This document shows, piece after piece, positions 48,601-60,194 of a stretch of 64,000 bases of DNA. The translations under genes and the position numbers were made by a program. Below the pieces are notes generated by a model, which had not been told where the DNA came from, made no database searches, and saw only the letters and a list, made by a program, of their open reading frames with translations. Source of the DNA: Ailanthus altissimus (Eukaryota; Streptophyta; Magnoliopsida; Sapindales; Simaroubaceae); contig OX327690.1 in assembly GCA_946807835.1 (NCBI GenBank), forward strand, positions 6,172,501 to 6,236,500. Direction: 5' to 3'. The first letter of the stretch is position 1; the number at the start of each line of letters is the position of its first letter.

Positions 48601-49942
48601 TTCATGTCCTTCACCACACATTGAGATTTGTTAAATTCAACTGTAACTTCATTATCATGCAGAAGTTTTGAGATGCTGATCAGATTTTTGGTTATGTGAG
48701 GCACAAGTAATACATTATTCAAGTTTAGATCTGTGGTGTAAGTGTGTGATAGAGCTGTAATTGTTGTGCTGCCAATATTTGTAATAGGTAAGTTTTGATC
48801 ATTATCTACATTGAGCTCCTGATCTCTTTGGTACTGGTTGCTGAGTTTGAGGTTGTTCATGTTGTTGGTGACATAGTGGGTTGCTCCACTATCAAGATAC
48901 CATGATTTCTAGTTGTAGCTATGTAAGCTCTTCTTGGCTGACTATTCTGACTTACCTTTAGAGTGAAGTCCTTCTTAAACCTATGTCAGCACTCATTTGC
49001 TGTGTGCTTAGGTTTGTGGCATATCTAACACACAACAATTGTGTCTTGCTTTACTATTTCTTGAGTTTTTCCTCTGCCTTGTGGGATACCATGTCCAGTA
49101 TAGTTCCCAAAGTGGCCACTGGTTTGGTAATGAGCACTTTGTGAGCCTTGAGCACCATTGTTTTTTGCCTTGGCAAACCAGCCTTTCTTCTGATTCCAAT
49201 TGGTTTGAGTAAAGTTGGCATTAAAATATGCTGGGCTATCATACATGTCAGTGGCAAGGTTGTGCTCAAGCCTGTGCTCCTGGTTCAGAAGAAGGGCATA
49301 GACATCAGCTAGAGGTAGTTTGTCAGCCCTTGAGGTGATATTCACAAATACAGGGTCATACTCATTTCCTAGACCACTTAGAATGTAGTCTACAAGTTCA
49401 TCATCATTAATAACACACCCTGCACATCTGAGTGACTCAGCCAAGCCTTTCATCTTCATATAATATTGAGTCATGCTCATTGATCCTTTCTTGTTGGATT
49501 GAATGAGATTTTTGAGATGTATCAGTCTGGCCTTGGACTGTGATGCAAAGAGCTTCTCCAGTGTTGACCAGAGCTCAAATGAGGTTGAGCATTCTACCAC
49601 AGCTCCTAACATTGCTTCTGACAGTGAAGAGAGTAACCAAGACATCAGGTTCTGGTCTTGCATCATCCACTTTTGAAAATCTGGGTTTTCTGTGGTTATA
49701 ACAGTGCTGTCATTGTCAATGCTGACAAGCTATTGTCTTGGGGCTAGTTTACTACCATCAATGAAGGCCATCAAACCATTTCCTCTTATGCTGGGAATCA
49801 CTTGGGATTTCCACGGCAGGTAATTTGTGTTGGTTAGCTTTATAGGTGCTGAAAAGACAAATGAATTTCCAGGCATGCTGGTGTATAGGGCAAAGATGGT
49901 GCTGTTTGGTGTGTTTTGATTTGTTGAAGAGCTCGATGCCAT
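45698..49942 (-). pseudogene. Copia gag-pol polyprotein with many stops
   Basis: The start is MASSSSTNQNT at 49942. Gag runs to about 49000 (UBN2-like region with LRCAGCVINDDELVDYILSG), ending in a CCHC knuckle ICHKPKHTANEC near 49010. Protease: DSGATHYVTNN at about 48880-48912. Integrase: LLHRRLGHPN, C-x2-C (FCSAC), then the D (HADLWGP), D (LQSDMGGEF) and E (HHQNGKVERKHRH) triad between 48400 and 47850. Reverse transcriptase from 47225, with KARLVVKGF, KNAFLNGDL, and YVDD at about 46565. RNase H: SRSSAESEYRA at about 46030, TDSSSA at about 45925, and the RTKHIEI block near 45875. At least nine in-frame stops, several replacing residues otherwise fixed (Q, W, R). Domains are otherwise well preserved. 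Confidence 0.9.
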
Positions 49943-49952
49943 TGATCAGTTA

Positions 49953-49964
49953 GCTCTGATACCA
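49953..49964 (-). other. Primer-binding site of the copia element
   Basis: The plus strand reads gctctgatacca, which on the minus strand is TGGTATCAGAGC, the site for initiator tRNA-Met. It directly abuts the 5' LTR. Confidence 0.93.
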
Positions 49965-50463
49965 AGTTAAATTTGAAGAATGAATGCTCAATTGAGTCTT
50001 TTGTGTTTTTATGTATTATATCCAATGTAACAGTATATACATTTACATTCTATAAGACACCATTTTATATCAATTTACAGAGGGTATTCTGCTGTGATTC
50101 TTACACTAAACACTGCCCTATAATTTTGGCTTTTCCCTAGTACTCCATATGATCTCCATCGTTAAATGAGCCCTTGTTGTACCTTCATCATTAGGATTGC
50201 TACACCTCATTGTTGTCCTTCCTCCTGAGCTGTGTATGCCAGCCTGTGATGTGCAACACTCACTTTTTTGTTTCTGCTGATATTACTGTCCTTGCTGTTG
50301 TGGTGTGCAGCCTTCATTTTTTCTGGTGCTGCTGTCCTTTCTCCTATGGTTTTGTCATGTTTCTTCTGGTTTGTTACACTGCTATGTCACTAGTTGATTA
50401 GTTGGCAATGGTGCCATGTCATCCTCACATTTAGGTGTCTGATTCATCTTCATATTTTCAACA
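49965..50463 (-). repeat. 5' LTR of the copia element
   Basis: 499 bp, the same length as the partner LTR and collinear with it without gaps. Confidence 0.95.
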
Positions 50464-50468
50464 AGAAG

Positions 50469-51940
50469 GTTCATTAGGCAAGCTGAGGAAAGCTCTGCAA
50501 TGGGAAAATGCAAGCAGCTATTAGTTTTAGAGATCTGATTTGCTTCAACTAAGCCTTCTTGGCAAAGCAAAGATTGAGAATTTTGAAAAATCCAGAGTCT
50601 TTGACAATAAAGGTGATCAAGGTCAGGTACTTCAAAAATACCTCTTTCATGGACGCCAAGCTAATAACCAATCCATCCTTCATATGGAAAAACTTAGTTT
50701 AGGGCAGGAAAATCTAGAGGAATGTACTAGGTGGATCATTGGAAATGGCTACAAAGTCAAAAAATTTAAAAGGAATTGGATTCCAAGAGAGTCTATGCTC
50801 AACCAATTTTTCTTTCCACATTACCAGAGGATGGAACTATTGACAACCTTATCAATTAGGAGAATACTTAAAGAGAAGATGTTATTAGACATATTTTCAT
50901 TTATCTTGAAGTTAGTCACATCCTAAGAATCCCTTTATCCCAAGGAAAATCCGATGATGTGCTTTATTAACACTATGACAAAAGGGGTATCTACTTAGTT
51001 AGAAGTGGCTATTATATAGCCTTGCAGAAGAAGCAAGCACACTGGCTTAAGTCATCTAAAAACTCCTTTAGCCTTTGAAAGAAATTATGGCAATCCTTAA
51101 TCCCTCCAAAAGTAAAAATCCTCTTGTGGAGAGCCATGAAGAAGCTCCTTCTTATAGCAAAGTCTTTGGAAACTAAAAAGGTTTAGCCTACCCCAATTTG
51201 TAGTAAATGCCACATAGGGCACTAGAAAACACCTTACATGCTTTAGTTACTTGTAAGCTAGCAAAAAAGGTATAGAGGTTAAAAGACTTTGCTACTCTCA
51301 TTAAAGGTTTGCAAATGGAGAATCTCTGTGACTTTCTGGAGAGTGCCTTAAAGAGTAGCACAGATAAGGAACTATCTAAAGTGATTTTCTAGGCAATTTG
51401 GAAGGCTATAAACAATTTTATGAAGAAAAATAAAACTAAAGATCCTATAAGAACTATCAATAAGGCAAAAAGCATCTTGGAGTTAAGTTGGCCTCTTGGT
51501 CAAAACACTCGACTAAGGAATCCTACTACTAGTTCATTCTCAAACGCAATATTAGAAGATCCTTTTCCAGGATGGATAAAGATGACCGTGGATGCAACCT
51601 TGAGAAAGGATGAGCATAGGATGGACCTAGGAGTTATTTTCAGAGATGACAAGAGAAATGTATTGGAAATGGTAACTTTCAACAAATTTAGTAATTGAGA
51701 CGTAAAATGTGTAAAAGTTGAAGCTATCCTCTATGGCCTGAAGCAAGCTGTGACTATGGGCTTTCACTCTTTGATAGTTGAGTCTGATGCACTAAATGTT
51801 GTCAAGCTAATCAATGGAGAAATAAAATCTCTAAAAGAGGTTGGTTGGTTAGTCAAGGAAGTTAGAGAATCTATTAAGAAGATGGCTCAAATTGTTTTTG
51901 ACATATTTCTAGATCAATCAATGTACTTGCACATGATTTA
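50469..51940 (+). pseudogene. LINE C-terminal region with RNase H domain
   Basis: After the copia element, the LINE frame continues with a zinc-finger-like RT linker region (about 50480-51350). Then comes an RNase H domain at 51570-51940: GWIKMTVDAT, LGVIFRDDKRNVLEMVTF, KVEAILYGLKQAVTMGF and LIVESDALNVVKLINGE. Asp (VDAT), Glu (EAIL) and Asp (ESDA) of the usual active site are present. Stops are scattered, for example after FSN at 51699. The 3' end of this domain also appears at 57465 as part of a segmental duplication. Confidence 0.8.
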
Positions 51941-53192
51941 GCTAAACTGGTTTTTAACTATTCGAATGTAAACTGCTAGTAGGAAAACTTCCCGTTAGTT
52001 CTGTTTCATTAACATAATGAATTTCCTTTCCAAAAAAAATATATCTCTTCTTAAAAGTTAAATACAATAATAAGTTAGACGAAATCTTAAAAGTAGTAAA
52101 CAAAATTTAGCATTACAAGCAAAAATTGAAGAATTGACTAGTTTATGCATTTTAGAAAACTTGATTATTTAGATTTGGAATTAAATAGTAATGTAAAAAA
52201 TCAAGAGTAATTTAAATGAAAATTTTGAAGTTTTATGCAATATAAATAGTGAAAATTATGAACACAAGCTACATAGTGAAAATAACAAAGCCAACTTAAC
52301 AGTAGACCTAATTATGAATTTAGATAATAACTTGAACAATTGCATATATAATAAATAATAATAAAAGCCTGATAGAAGTAGTTGAAATTTTAGATAGAAA
52401 TAAAGTTAAAAACTCTTAGTAATAACCTAGATTACATACATAATGTTTTAGTAAATTTTACTAATAATTTTAATATATGTATATATATTATTTTATTTAC
52501 AAATCCATTAATTACACTAATTTTGTTGACCAAGATCTTTAAGGATTGAAAAAGTTTATGATGAAATTTTACCATAGGATCAATGTAAACTCGTTAAAAG
52601 TTAAATATGGTGATACTACGTGTGATGTGTAAGACTTACGATAGCAAAATGATTATTTATTCAAACTTATTTTTATTAAAAAAGATTTAATAACGTTTGA
52701 AACAAATTTGAAGTGAATTTAATATGCAAAGTTAAATTTTGTAATGAATTTAGAATAAGTATAGGTTTTGTAAAATATTTGTAGATATTCTAACGGGTAT
52801 CTTCGAATATTTATATTTATTTTTTTATCTTTTTAAAAAAACAAGCCCAGCCAAACTCACATCATTTCAATAATTCGTAGAGAGCACCTCAGATTCGATT
52901 GCACGCAATCAAACAATGTTATTTTAGTTATAGCTCTCAATAAAAATTTAAAAGGACGACTTTTATCTCTTTTTTAATTTATTAAATGTTTTCACTCTCA
53001 CTTGTCATATAAACTTCGTCTCACAACTTTGTCATCTCTAATTTTTCATTCTCATAAAATTATAAGCTCACACTCATCAAATATTTTTGTGATTCTTAAG
53101 CGACATATTTTAATTTCTTTTTAATTTTCATCTCATTGACATTACATTCGTTGAATAAATAGTATGAATATTTTAAGAAAAATTAGTTAATT

Positions 53193-53412
53193 TTTTTATT
53201 TAACGTTTTTGTTTAATTTTTGAAATGATGGATATTGATAATCATTTTATTTAACGTTAGTATTTATTTTCTTGACATGATAGAGATTAATAATTATTTT
53301 ATTTAACTTTATTATTTATTTTTTTGATATGATAAAGATTGATAATCATTTTATTTTACTTCTTAATTTATTTTCTTCACATGATAGAGATAGATAGTCA
53401 TTTTATTTTACT
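53193..53412 (+). repeat. 52-bp minisatellite
   Basis: Four imperfect units of 52 bp start at about 53193, 53245, 53297 and 53349, with a partial fifth at 53401. They share 'ttttattt', 'catgatagagat' or close variants. The duplicated copy at about 58885-58940 has a single unit. Confidence 0.85.
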
Positions 53413-54142
53413 TTTTTACTCTTTTAATGTTTAATATTTTATTGACTTAAATAGTAAATTTTCTTATCTTAAAACTATATTATATCAATATAAATTCATT
53501 TGTAAAATGTGTTTTTAAATCTTGAATTAAGTCTAAAAAAAAACTATTTGTATGTAACTGAGTTGCTTTGTAATTATGTTGTCTAATATTTGTATTAATT
53601 ATTAGAGTTGCTTTTATTAGTTTTAATTTGAAAATGAGTTTAATAAGGAAAGACTTTTATTATATTTAAATTTGCGATATGATTTTAATTGATGTATTTT
53701 ATAATTATTTTTAAAATTAATGTTATAATTTAAATTTTTATATTAATTTATAACCCGTTTAAAATTTGTAAATAAATAATATTCCAAACCTGTAATGAAT
53801 TTTTAAAAAAATTAGTACTTAATTTTTTAAAATATAAATTTATGAATATTCACCCCAAACTCAATCCGCCACCTAGCAAGACTATACAATTCAAATTTCT
53901 TAAACCAACTACTAAATGTCTTCAATTTCTCGTAACTATCCTATTTTGATAAAATAAAATAAAAAAAATACTTATAATACAAAACAGTTTGGTATAAAAG
54001 CATTTCTACTATACTATAAAAATTCAGCATTTAAAATTTTTTAATACTTTTACTCCCTGAGTTAAGTGCTTATCGTATACCCACACATTCAATGACTAGT
54101 ACTTTCACCAATAACTGTAGCCTCAAAGCCCAAGCATTTTTA

Positions 54143-56608
54143 TTTCGCACATTCTAAATCTTAACATATTTTTCTTTCAACCTAACAAAGGGCGCCCACA
54201 TTGTAAATAAACTTTGTTGGAGAAGGGGCTCCGGCCTCCTCTTCAGCGGTTTCCTCTCTAGCGGCCTCTGTCACCACCATTAGGCTAGGTTTTTTGTCCT
54301 TAATTAGTTTTTTAGGTTTTGTTCAATTTTTCGTCTTCGGTATTTAGTCCCTTCATTTCTCCTTTCGGTAACTCTTCGGCAACACTTGGGTTGAGTTTCC
54401 AAACCGCCATCAAGTCAAGCCATCATGCAAGGCCACAGCACTGATGAGTACCTCCCTTCTGTCTTGCCTTTGGCGACCGAAAAATGTTAGACAATTTATG
54501 TTATTTTATGCTCTTAAAGCACGTGTAATAACATATTATTAGATTAATAAAGTTTATTCATACATATAATTGAGCATACATTGATGAGCTTATATTTATA
54601 AAGTCTGTTATCTATATATTATGCATATGATGCTAATACAGAGGGTATAGATCACAAGTTCTTTATAAATAAAATCATGTTCACAACCATTAATGAAAAA
54701 AGGCATTTCATTATGTAAGGTTGTAGTTTTTCTACTCTTATAGTGGGTGATTTACCTTGATCATCGAAGTAGAGATTTCGAGTAGAGTAACTAATGTATA
54801 TGATACATTGAACATGACTACAGTGAATTTCGATCTAGTTAACTAAATGTTCTAGATCTTAATTCACAAAAGATTTAATAAGCTTAATTAATCTTAATCC
54901 TGAGCAGGTAATGAACTTACATTCATGCGTTGTATCTTTTGAGTTATCACGGAGTGAGATCTACATAAAACAGTCAAAACCTCGATAGCTTAGAGATATA
55001 ATTTCATGGGTCGTAGGAACATATATTTGTCCACCTAAGATGTTTGCAGTACTTAATCATTAGAATCTGTTGCCACATTTTATTTAATAAATTATTTATT
55101 GAATAATAATATTTGTTTGTAAATTTGTTCACAAATATAGATATATTAAAAGTGATCATTAGAGCATTCAGTGACTTATGGGCAAATAAGTAAGTAAAGA
55201 GGTAAGACATTTTTGCAAGGCCTAACTTTAATTTTGGACATTAATTAGATGGTCAATTAAATGGTTATTATTGGTCTAAAGACCAAGCCCAATTTAATTA
55301 AAATGAGTTTTAATTAAATAGACTTTTATTTTATAACATGGATTACTAGAGTACAGCCTTTAACTTTTAGTAGAATAGTGTGGGGTTAACTTAGAAGAAT
55401 TTGTGTATTAAAAGATAATAAACACTAAGCCTTTTAAGTTGGAGCTAGGAAGTCCATGGGTCTTGTAATCTCTCTACTAGCTCAAATCCTAATTAAACTC
55501 TAATTTTCTAATCCTAATCAAATTCTAAATACTCAAGGGAGATCCCTATATATATGGGAGGTATGTAATAAGAAAAAGTGACCATAACCATAAAGAAAAA
55601 AATTCTTTTACGTATTATTATGTGGAAACAGAATTTTAGTTAATACCATTCTCTCATATTTGAGTATTAGTAGTTTTAGAGATTAAGAAAGATCCGCGCA
55701 CTCACACGCGTTGAGTTTGAAAATTGAGCATAGTAGAGAAGATTGCAGCCATTCAATTTAAGATTTGTCATAACGAAGAATTGAAGTAATCTTCTATCCC
55801 TATACATGTAATTATGAACAACGCGATCTGGTTTTCGCTGCGTTTATTTTTATAAACATAAATTTTTATTTACCAACCAACAAAAAATTTATCGCATCAG
55901 CCACCGTGCAAACATCAACCTTTTCGATCCCGTGACTTTTTTCGCTGGCCCTCGCCTGGGTCCGACCACTATTGCCTTTTCCTTTGTCCCCCCACACTCA
56001 CCGACGACACTGCAGCTTGACGTCTTCACCATGGTGGCCGGTCCGGGATAGTTTCCGATAAGATGGTGCTGTTGGCGAGCCACCGCGAAAGATTCTGTTT
56101 TTATTGCATCCCCTCATTTAGCTCCAAACTCACTGATACAGTGTTGACCACCAAGATCCGTTGCCGGAATCCTTCGAAGTGATACTATACAACTGTGTGT
56201 TTGATTGCTGGTGGTTTTATTGGTTGGATTTTGGATGTATTTGATTGTGATGCTATGCGAGGGTATTTTTATAATTTTACTTAGTGTAGTTGTTTATGTA
56301 ACAATCCTCCTATGTGAGGTAGTTTTTTCTCCTTTGTGAGGTAGTTTTTTCTCTTTGTGAGATTAAATCCCTATTATTTGAAGGTTGGATTCCTTTCATC
56401 CATAATAAGGATAGATATTCCTTTTGGGATGAATCTTGTTTTAAGACTTTATTATATTTTCGTTGTTGGAGAAGTAAGTTCAAACAAGTCACAATGTCTT
56501 ATCTTATTCATGTAAAACGTTCTGATAATTATCTGATAGTATATCAACAAATCTACCGTGTAATATTGTAAAACTCTTTTATAATATTACATTTAAATTT
56601 CAAAAAAA
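54143..56608 (+). mobile_element. Poly(A)-tailed retroposon with 18-bp target duplication
   Basis: It is flanked by aaagcccaagcattttta at 54125-54142 and 56609-56626, and ends in an A-run at 56602 onward that merges with the right-hand duplication. The duplicated locus near 59634 lacks the insertion. Without the nested solo LTR it is about 1.06 kb. No RT or other known domain is visible. It has a relatively GC-rich body and a small direct repeat ('gtgaggtagttttttctc') at 56315-56352. A poly(A) end and long target duplication indicate LINE-type machinery, so it is a shortened LINE, a non-autonomous derivative or a retroposed transcript. Confidence 0.82.
54486..55882 (+). mobile_element. Solo LTR (different family) inside the retroposon
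   Basis: This 1397-bp sequence runs from TGTTAGAC to CCAACCAACA, with 'aaaaa' on each side (54481-54485 and 55883-55887). It carries 'ttttcgctgcgttta' near the right end, as in many plant copia LTRs. There is no internal region. The target duplication is low complexity, so the call rests on the TG...CA ends and the break in composition of the host retroposon. Confidence 0.75.
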
Positions 56609-56718
56609 AAAGCCCAAGCATTTTTACACCAAGCAAACCCTCAAATTTTTTAAGCTACTTCTTTCATTGCAAATTTATTCAATTTTTAAACAAAATCTAA
56701 TAAATATAGAACAAATAA

Positions 56719-57464
56719 TTATAGTTCGAGGTTTTATTATTTGGACTTGATCAGTATAATTTGAGTTTGATAACGTTTTTGGACACAATTTGGAGGCATT
56801 ATATTTAGATAAAGAATTTTTAAAAAAAAGTGAAGTTTTATGGAGGATTGACATATTTGCTAAAATGGAGATTTGTTAAAAATTTACTTATATACCAATT
56901 GAGTTAATCCTACATTAATGGGAGATAGTATGGGGGTGGCTTAGTTAAACTTATATAAGATAAGGCCTTCTTGGTTATTTGTTGTATTCTTCCCCCCTTT
57001 AGTTGTAAGATCTTTTAATGAAAATTTAATAGTTCAATAATTTTACATATAAGCCTCTGAAATTTGTAATCGTTTAAATTTTCTCTTTATTTTTAAGTAT
57101 TTATAAGTAATATTTTATTGTTTTGATAATTATAGTATTAGTCTTACTATTTGAGTATTTATAATTTGACTTAATAGTTTAGAATTTGTATTGTAACTCA
57201 AAAAATTTGTAATTTCTCTTTAAAAATAGTAAATCTGTTCTAACGGCGCTCGAAGACGTAAACAATATTACTAACCTCATTAAATTTAGTGTTTTTTTTA
57301 TTTTGTATATTGTGTTGGATGATTAATTAGTTGATTGCCTCATTATAATATTATGTTTCATTACTAACAATATTAGTTAGTTGTGTTTTTGTTATTCAAA
57401 AATTATATTTTATATAATAATTAGTAACCATGTTAATTATTGTTTGAACATTTTTAAGATAACA
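56719..57464. other. Spacer between duplication copies
   Basis: About 750 bp of AT-rich sequence with no partner elsewhere in the window. No gene is seen. Confidence 0.5.
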
Positions 57465-59737
57465 GTGACTACAAGCTTTCACTCTTTAATAGTTGAATCC
57501 AATGCACTAAATATTGTCAAGCTGATCAACGGAGAAATAAAGTCTCTAAAAAAAGGTTGGTTTGCTAGTCAAAGAAATTAGAGAATCTACGAAGAAGGTG
57601 GCTCATATTGTTGTTAGACATATTTCTAGATCAATCAATGTACGTACTTGCACATGATTTAACCAAACTGGCGTGCTGGCAAGAAAACTTCCCATTAGTT
57701 CTATTTCATTAACTTAATTTAAAAAATATATCTCTTCTTAAAAATTGAATACAATAATAAGTGGGAGAAAAAGTGGCAGAAAGAATTAGTCTTCAAAAAC
57801 GGTACATTTACAGCCTTAATTCCATCTCTCTCAAATACATTGTTGCAAAATTTCAATTTTTTTTTTTCCTATATATTTTAGACCATCAAATCTGCCAATG
57901 TCTTCTCTTCCCTTATCTATACTCTTAACCCACTACATACCTCACATTATCTATTCTACTCATGAAGTAGAGACTCCTCTTTCTTTAGTAATTTTTGAAA
58001 GAGTGAGTTGTTTTTTTTTTTAATAGATGATGCAAAGCTCTCGTATCTATTCTAGTAAATGCTTGATTTCTTTTATAGGCCACGCCCGAACACATATCCA
58101 ACCTTATCTATTCTACTAATGAAGTATAAATCCTTTATTATCTATTCTACCAACATTATCTATTCTAGATACGAAGTCTCAATATTTATTGGGGATTCGA
58201 ACCCTTGAGGTGTATATTTAACCACTTAAATAAGTCATCATGTGTTAAAAAGGATGGATATTGTAGCCTAATAAAATAACTTTTTCAATAAAATTAAATA
58301 ATTACAAAAAGAAATATAAATAAAAAAAAAGTTGCAACAGTTGAAATTGAAAATTTACAATTTTTTATACATTAAAATAATACTTGTGATGTGTAAGACT
58401 TAGATAATAAAATGACCCGTAAATTTGTTAGAATGCGCTTTTATTTAAAAAGATTTGATAATGTTTAAAGTAGATTTTGGATGAATTTGGCATGTAAAGT
58501 TAAAAGTTACAACGAGTTTGGGATGGATATGAATTTTGTAAAATATCAGCGGATACCCTAATGGATATCTGCAAATATTTATATTTATTTTTCTTAAAAA
58601 AAAGATCAAATAATGTTGCTTTAATTGCAACCTTAAATAAAAATTTGAAAAAATAATTTTTATTTCTTCTTCAATCCATTAATTATTCTCACTCTCATTT
58701 GTCTTATAAACATCGTCCCACACATTTGATACCTCTAATTTTCTATTCTCATAAAATATTAACTTATACTTATTAAATATTTCTTTGATTCTCAAACGAT
58801 ATGTTTCGATTTCTCTTTAATTTTTATTTCACTGATATTATATTACTTAAATAAATAATATTAATATTTTAAGATAAATGAGAATTTTTTTTAACTTTTT
58901 TGTTTATTTTCTTAACATGATAGAGATTGATTTCTTTTAATGTTATTAATTCAATTAATTGGTAAATTGACTTATCTTAAAATTATAATATGTCAATATA
59001 AATTCATTTGTAAGATTTGTTTTTAAATTTTAAATCAAGTCTAAGAAAAATCATTTGTGTATAATTGTATTGCTTTGTAATTATGTTATCTAAGTTTGAT
59101 ATTAACTATTTATGAATTACTTTTATTAGTTTTAAATTAAAAATGAGTTTAATTTTAATAAAAAAATCTTTTATTAAATTTAAATTTATAATATGATTTT
59201 AATTAATGTATTTTATGAATTTTTTTAAAACTAATATTATAATTTTTTATTTTTTATTAGATTAATTTATAACTCATTTAAAATCCATAAATAACTCAAT
59301 TGCAAGTTTAAAAAAGAATATAATTTAAAACTAATTTAGTATTTCAAATATGAATTTAAAGATTTCAATCCCAAATTCAGTCTCTGCCATCCTTAGTAAG
59401 ACTATATAATTCAAATGTCTTAAACCAACGAATAAATGTCATCAATTTCTCATAACCATTCAATTTTATTAACATTCAAAAAATACTTATAATACAAACA
59501 GTTGGTATACTTGCATTAGTATTTGACTTCAAAAATTCAGCATTTAAAAAATTTTAATACTTTTACTCCCAAAGTGTTTATCACACACCCACACACTCCT
59601 ACTCAATGACTAGTACTTTCACCAATAACTGTGCCATTTTTACTTCAAGCAAACCCTCAAAATTTCCAAAGCTATTTCTTTCATTCCAAATTTATTCAAT
59701 TTTTAAACAAAATCCAACAGATATACGGACAAATAAT
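57465..59737 (+). repeat. Segmental duplication, copy 2
   Basis: It starts abruptly inside the LINE RNase H domain ('gtgactacaagctttcactc') and follows copy 1 to 'acaaataat'. The match is diverged, with many small indels. Because LINE and flank are copied together, this is a DNA duplication after the LINE landed, not a second LINE insertion. The tandem minisatellite and the retroposon are absent here. A stretch at 57880-58250 with 'tctattcta' words is specific to this copy. Confidence 0.8.
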
Positions 59738-60194
59738 CAAATGGACAAGCTTACGATACTTGCACTATGCTGCATGATTACATTCCACATGCAAATATAC
59801 TTCACAAGTTGAGCAACGTCTCTTTCACTAAACCAAAGATTGTGTTATGATAGTATAAACTATAAAACATAAGGTCCCGGTGACAAATGAGAAACTAGAA
59901 CCAAAATTATAATCCAACAGGGTTACAATGAATCCAGCAACAAATAAATTAATAAAAGTAAAAATAAAAATTAGAAATAAAAATTTCCCCACCTTCAGAA
60001 CATGATCAATAAGAAAATGGCTTTTTCTACCTCACTTTCTTGCAAAGAATACAAGACCATATCCAGACCTAAGGAAATTAATGATGTAAGATTGACTGAG
60101 GCTCCTCTTAGCAACTTAATGTTCCACAATGACGATCAAAAGTTATTCATCTATAATATAGATTCCAGCAGCGGGTTCATCGCATCCAGTTGAT
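59738..60194 (-). other. 3' flank of SUF4
   Basis: The region between the duplication and the SUF4 stop codon. It should contain the 3' untranslated region of SUF4; no separate gene is seen. Confidence 0.45.

Larger units (their letters stand above)
45192..50463 (-). mobile_element. Ty1/copia retrotransposon (complete structure, coding region broken)
   Basis: This 5272-bp element has two 499-bp LTRs (45192-45690 and 49965-50463), which differ at 18 positions by my count (about 96% identical). A perfect 5-bp target duplication 'agaag' flanks it (45187-45191 and 50464-50468). On the minus strand the order is 5' LTR, primer site 49953-49964, gag, protease, integrase, reverse transcriptase, RNase H, polypurine tract next to 45690 (read 'gagtgggga'), 3' LTR. 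Integrase before RT defines Ty1/copia. It lies in the LINE, which reads on across it. Confidence 0.95.
41749..52039 (+). mobile_element. L1-type LINE, decayed, split by a copia element
   Basis: Parts in order on the plus strand: an ORF1-like region (about 41760-42480), an endonuclease, reverse transcriptase, a zinc-finger-like linker and RNase H, closing with an A8 run at 52032-52039. The copia element at 45192-50463 interrupts it between RT and the C-terminal part. The 5' boundary is uncertain; no target duplication was found beside it. Stops are frequent throughout. The order ORF1-EN-RT-RNase H is usual for plant L1 elements. Confidence 0.82.
51750..56718 (+). repeat. Segmental duplication, copy 1 (with later insertions)
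   Basis: Collinear with 57465-59737. It includes the last 290 bp of the LINE and about 2 kb of AT-rich flank, matching over blocks such as 'tatatctcttcttaaaa', 'aatgactagtactttcacca' and 'tttattcaatttttaaacaa'. Copy 1 additionally holds a minisatellite expansion and a 2.47-kb retroposon. The AT-rich flank (52040-54124) holds no recognisable gene. Confidence 0.82.

Noticed and set aside
55679..56090. GC-richer patch with a 64-residue minus-strand frame
   Set aside because: It spans the solo LTR end and the retroposon body, so the frame crosses an insertion boundary and cannot be a gene.
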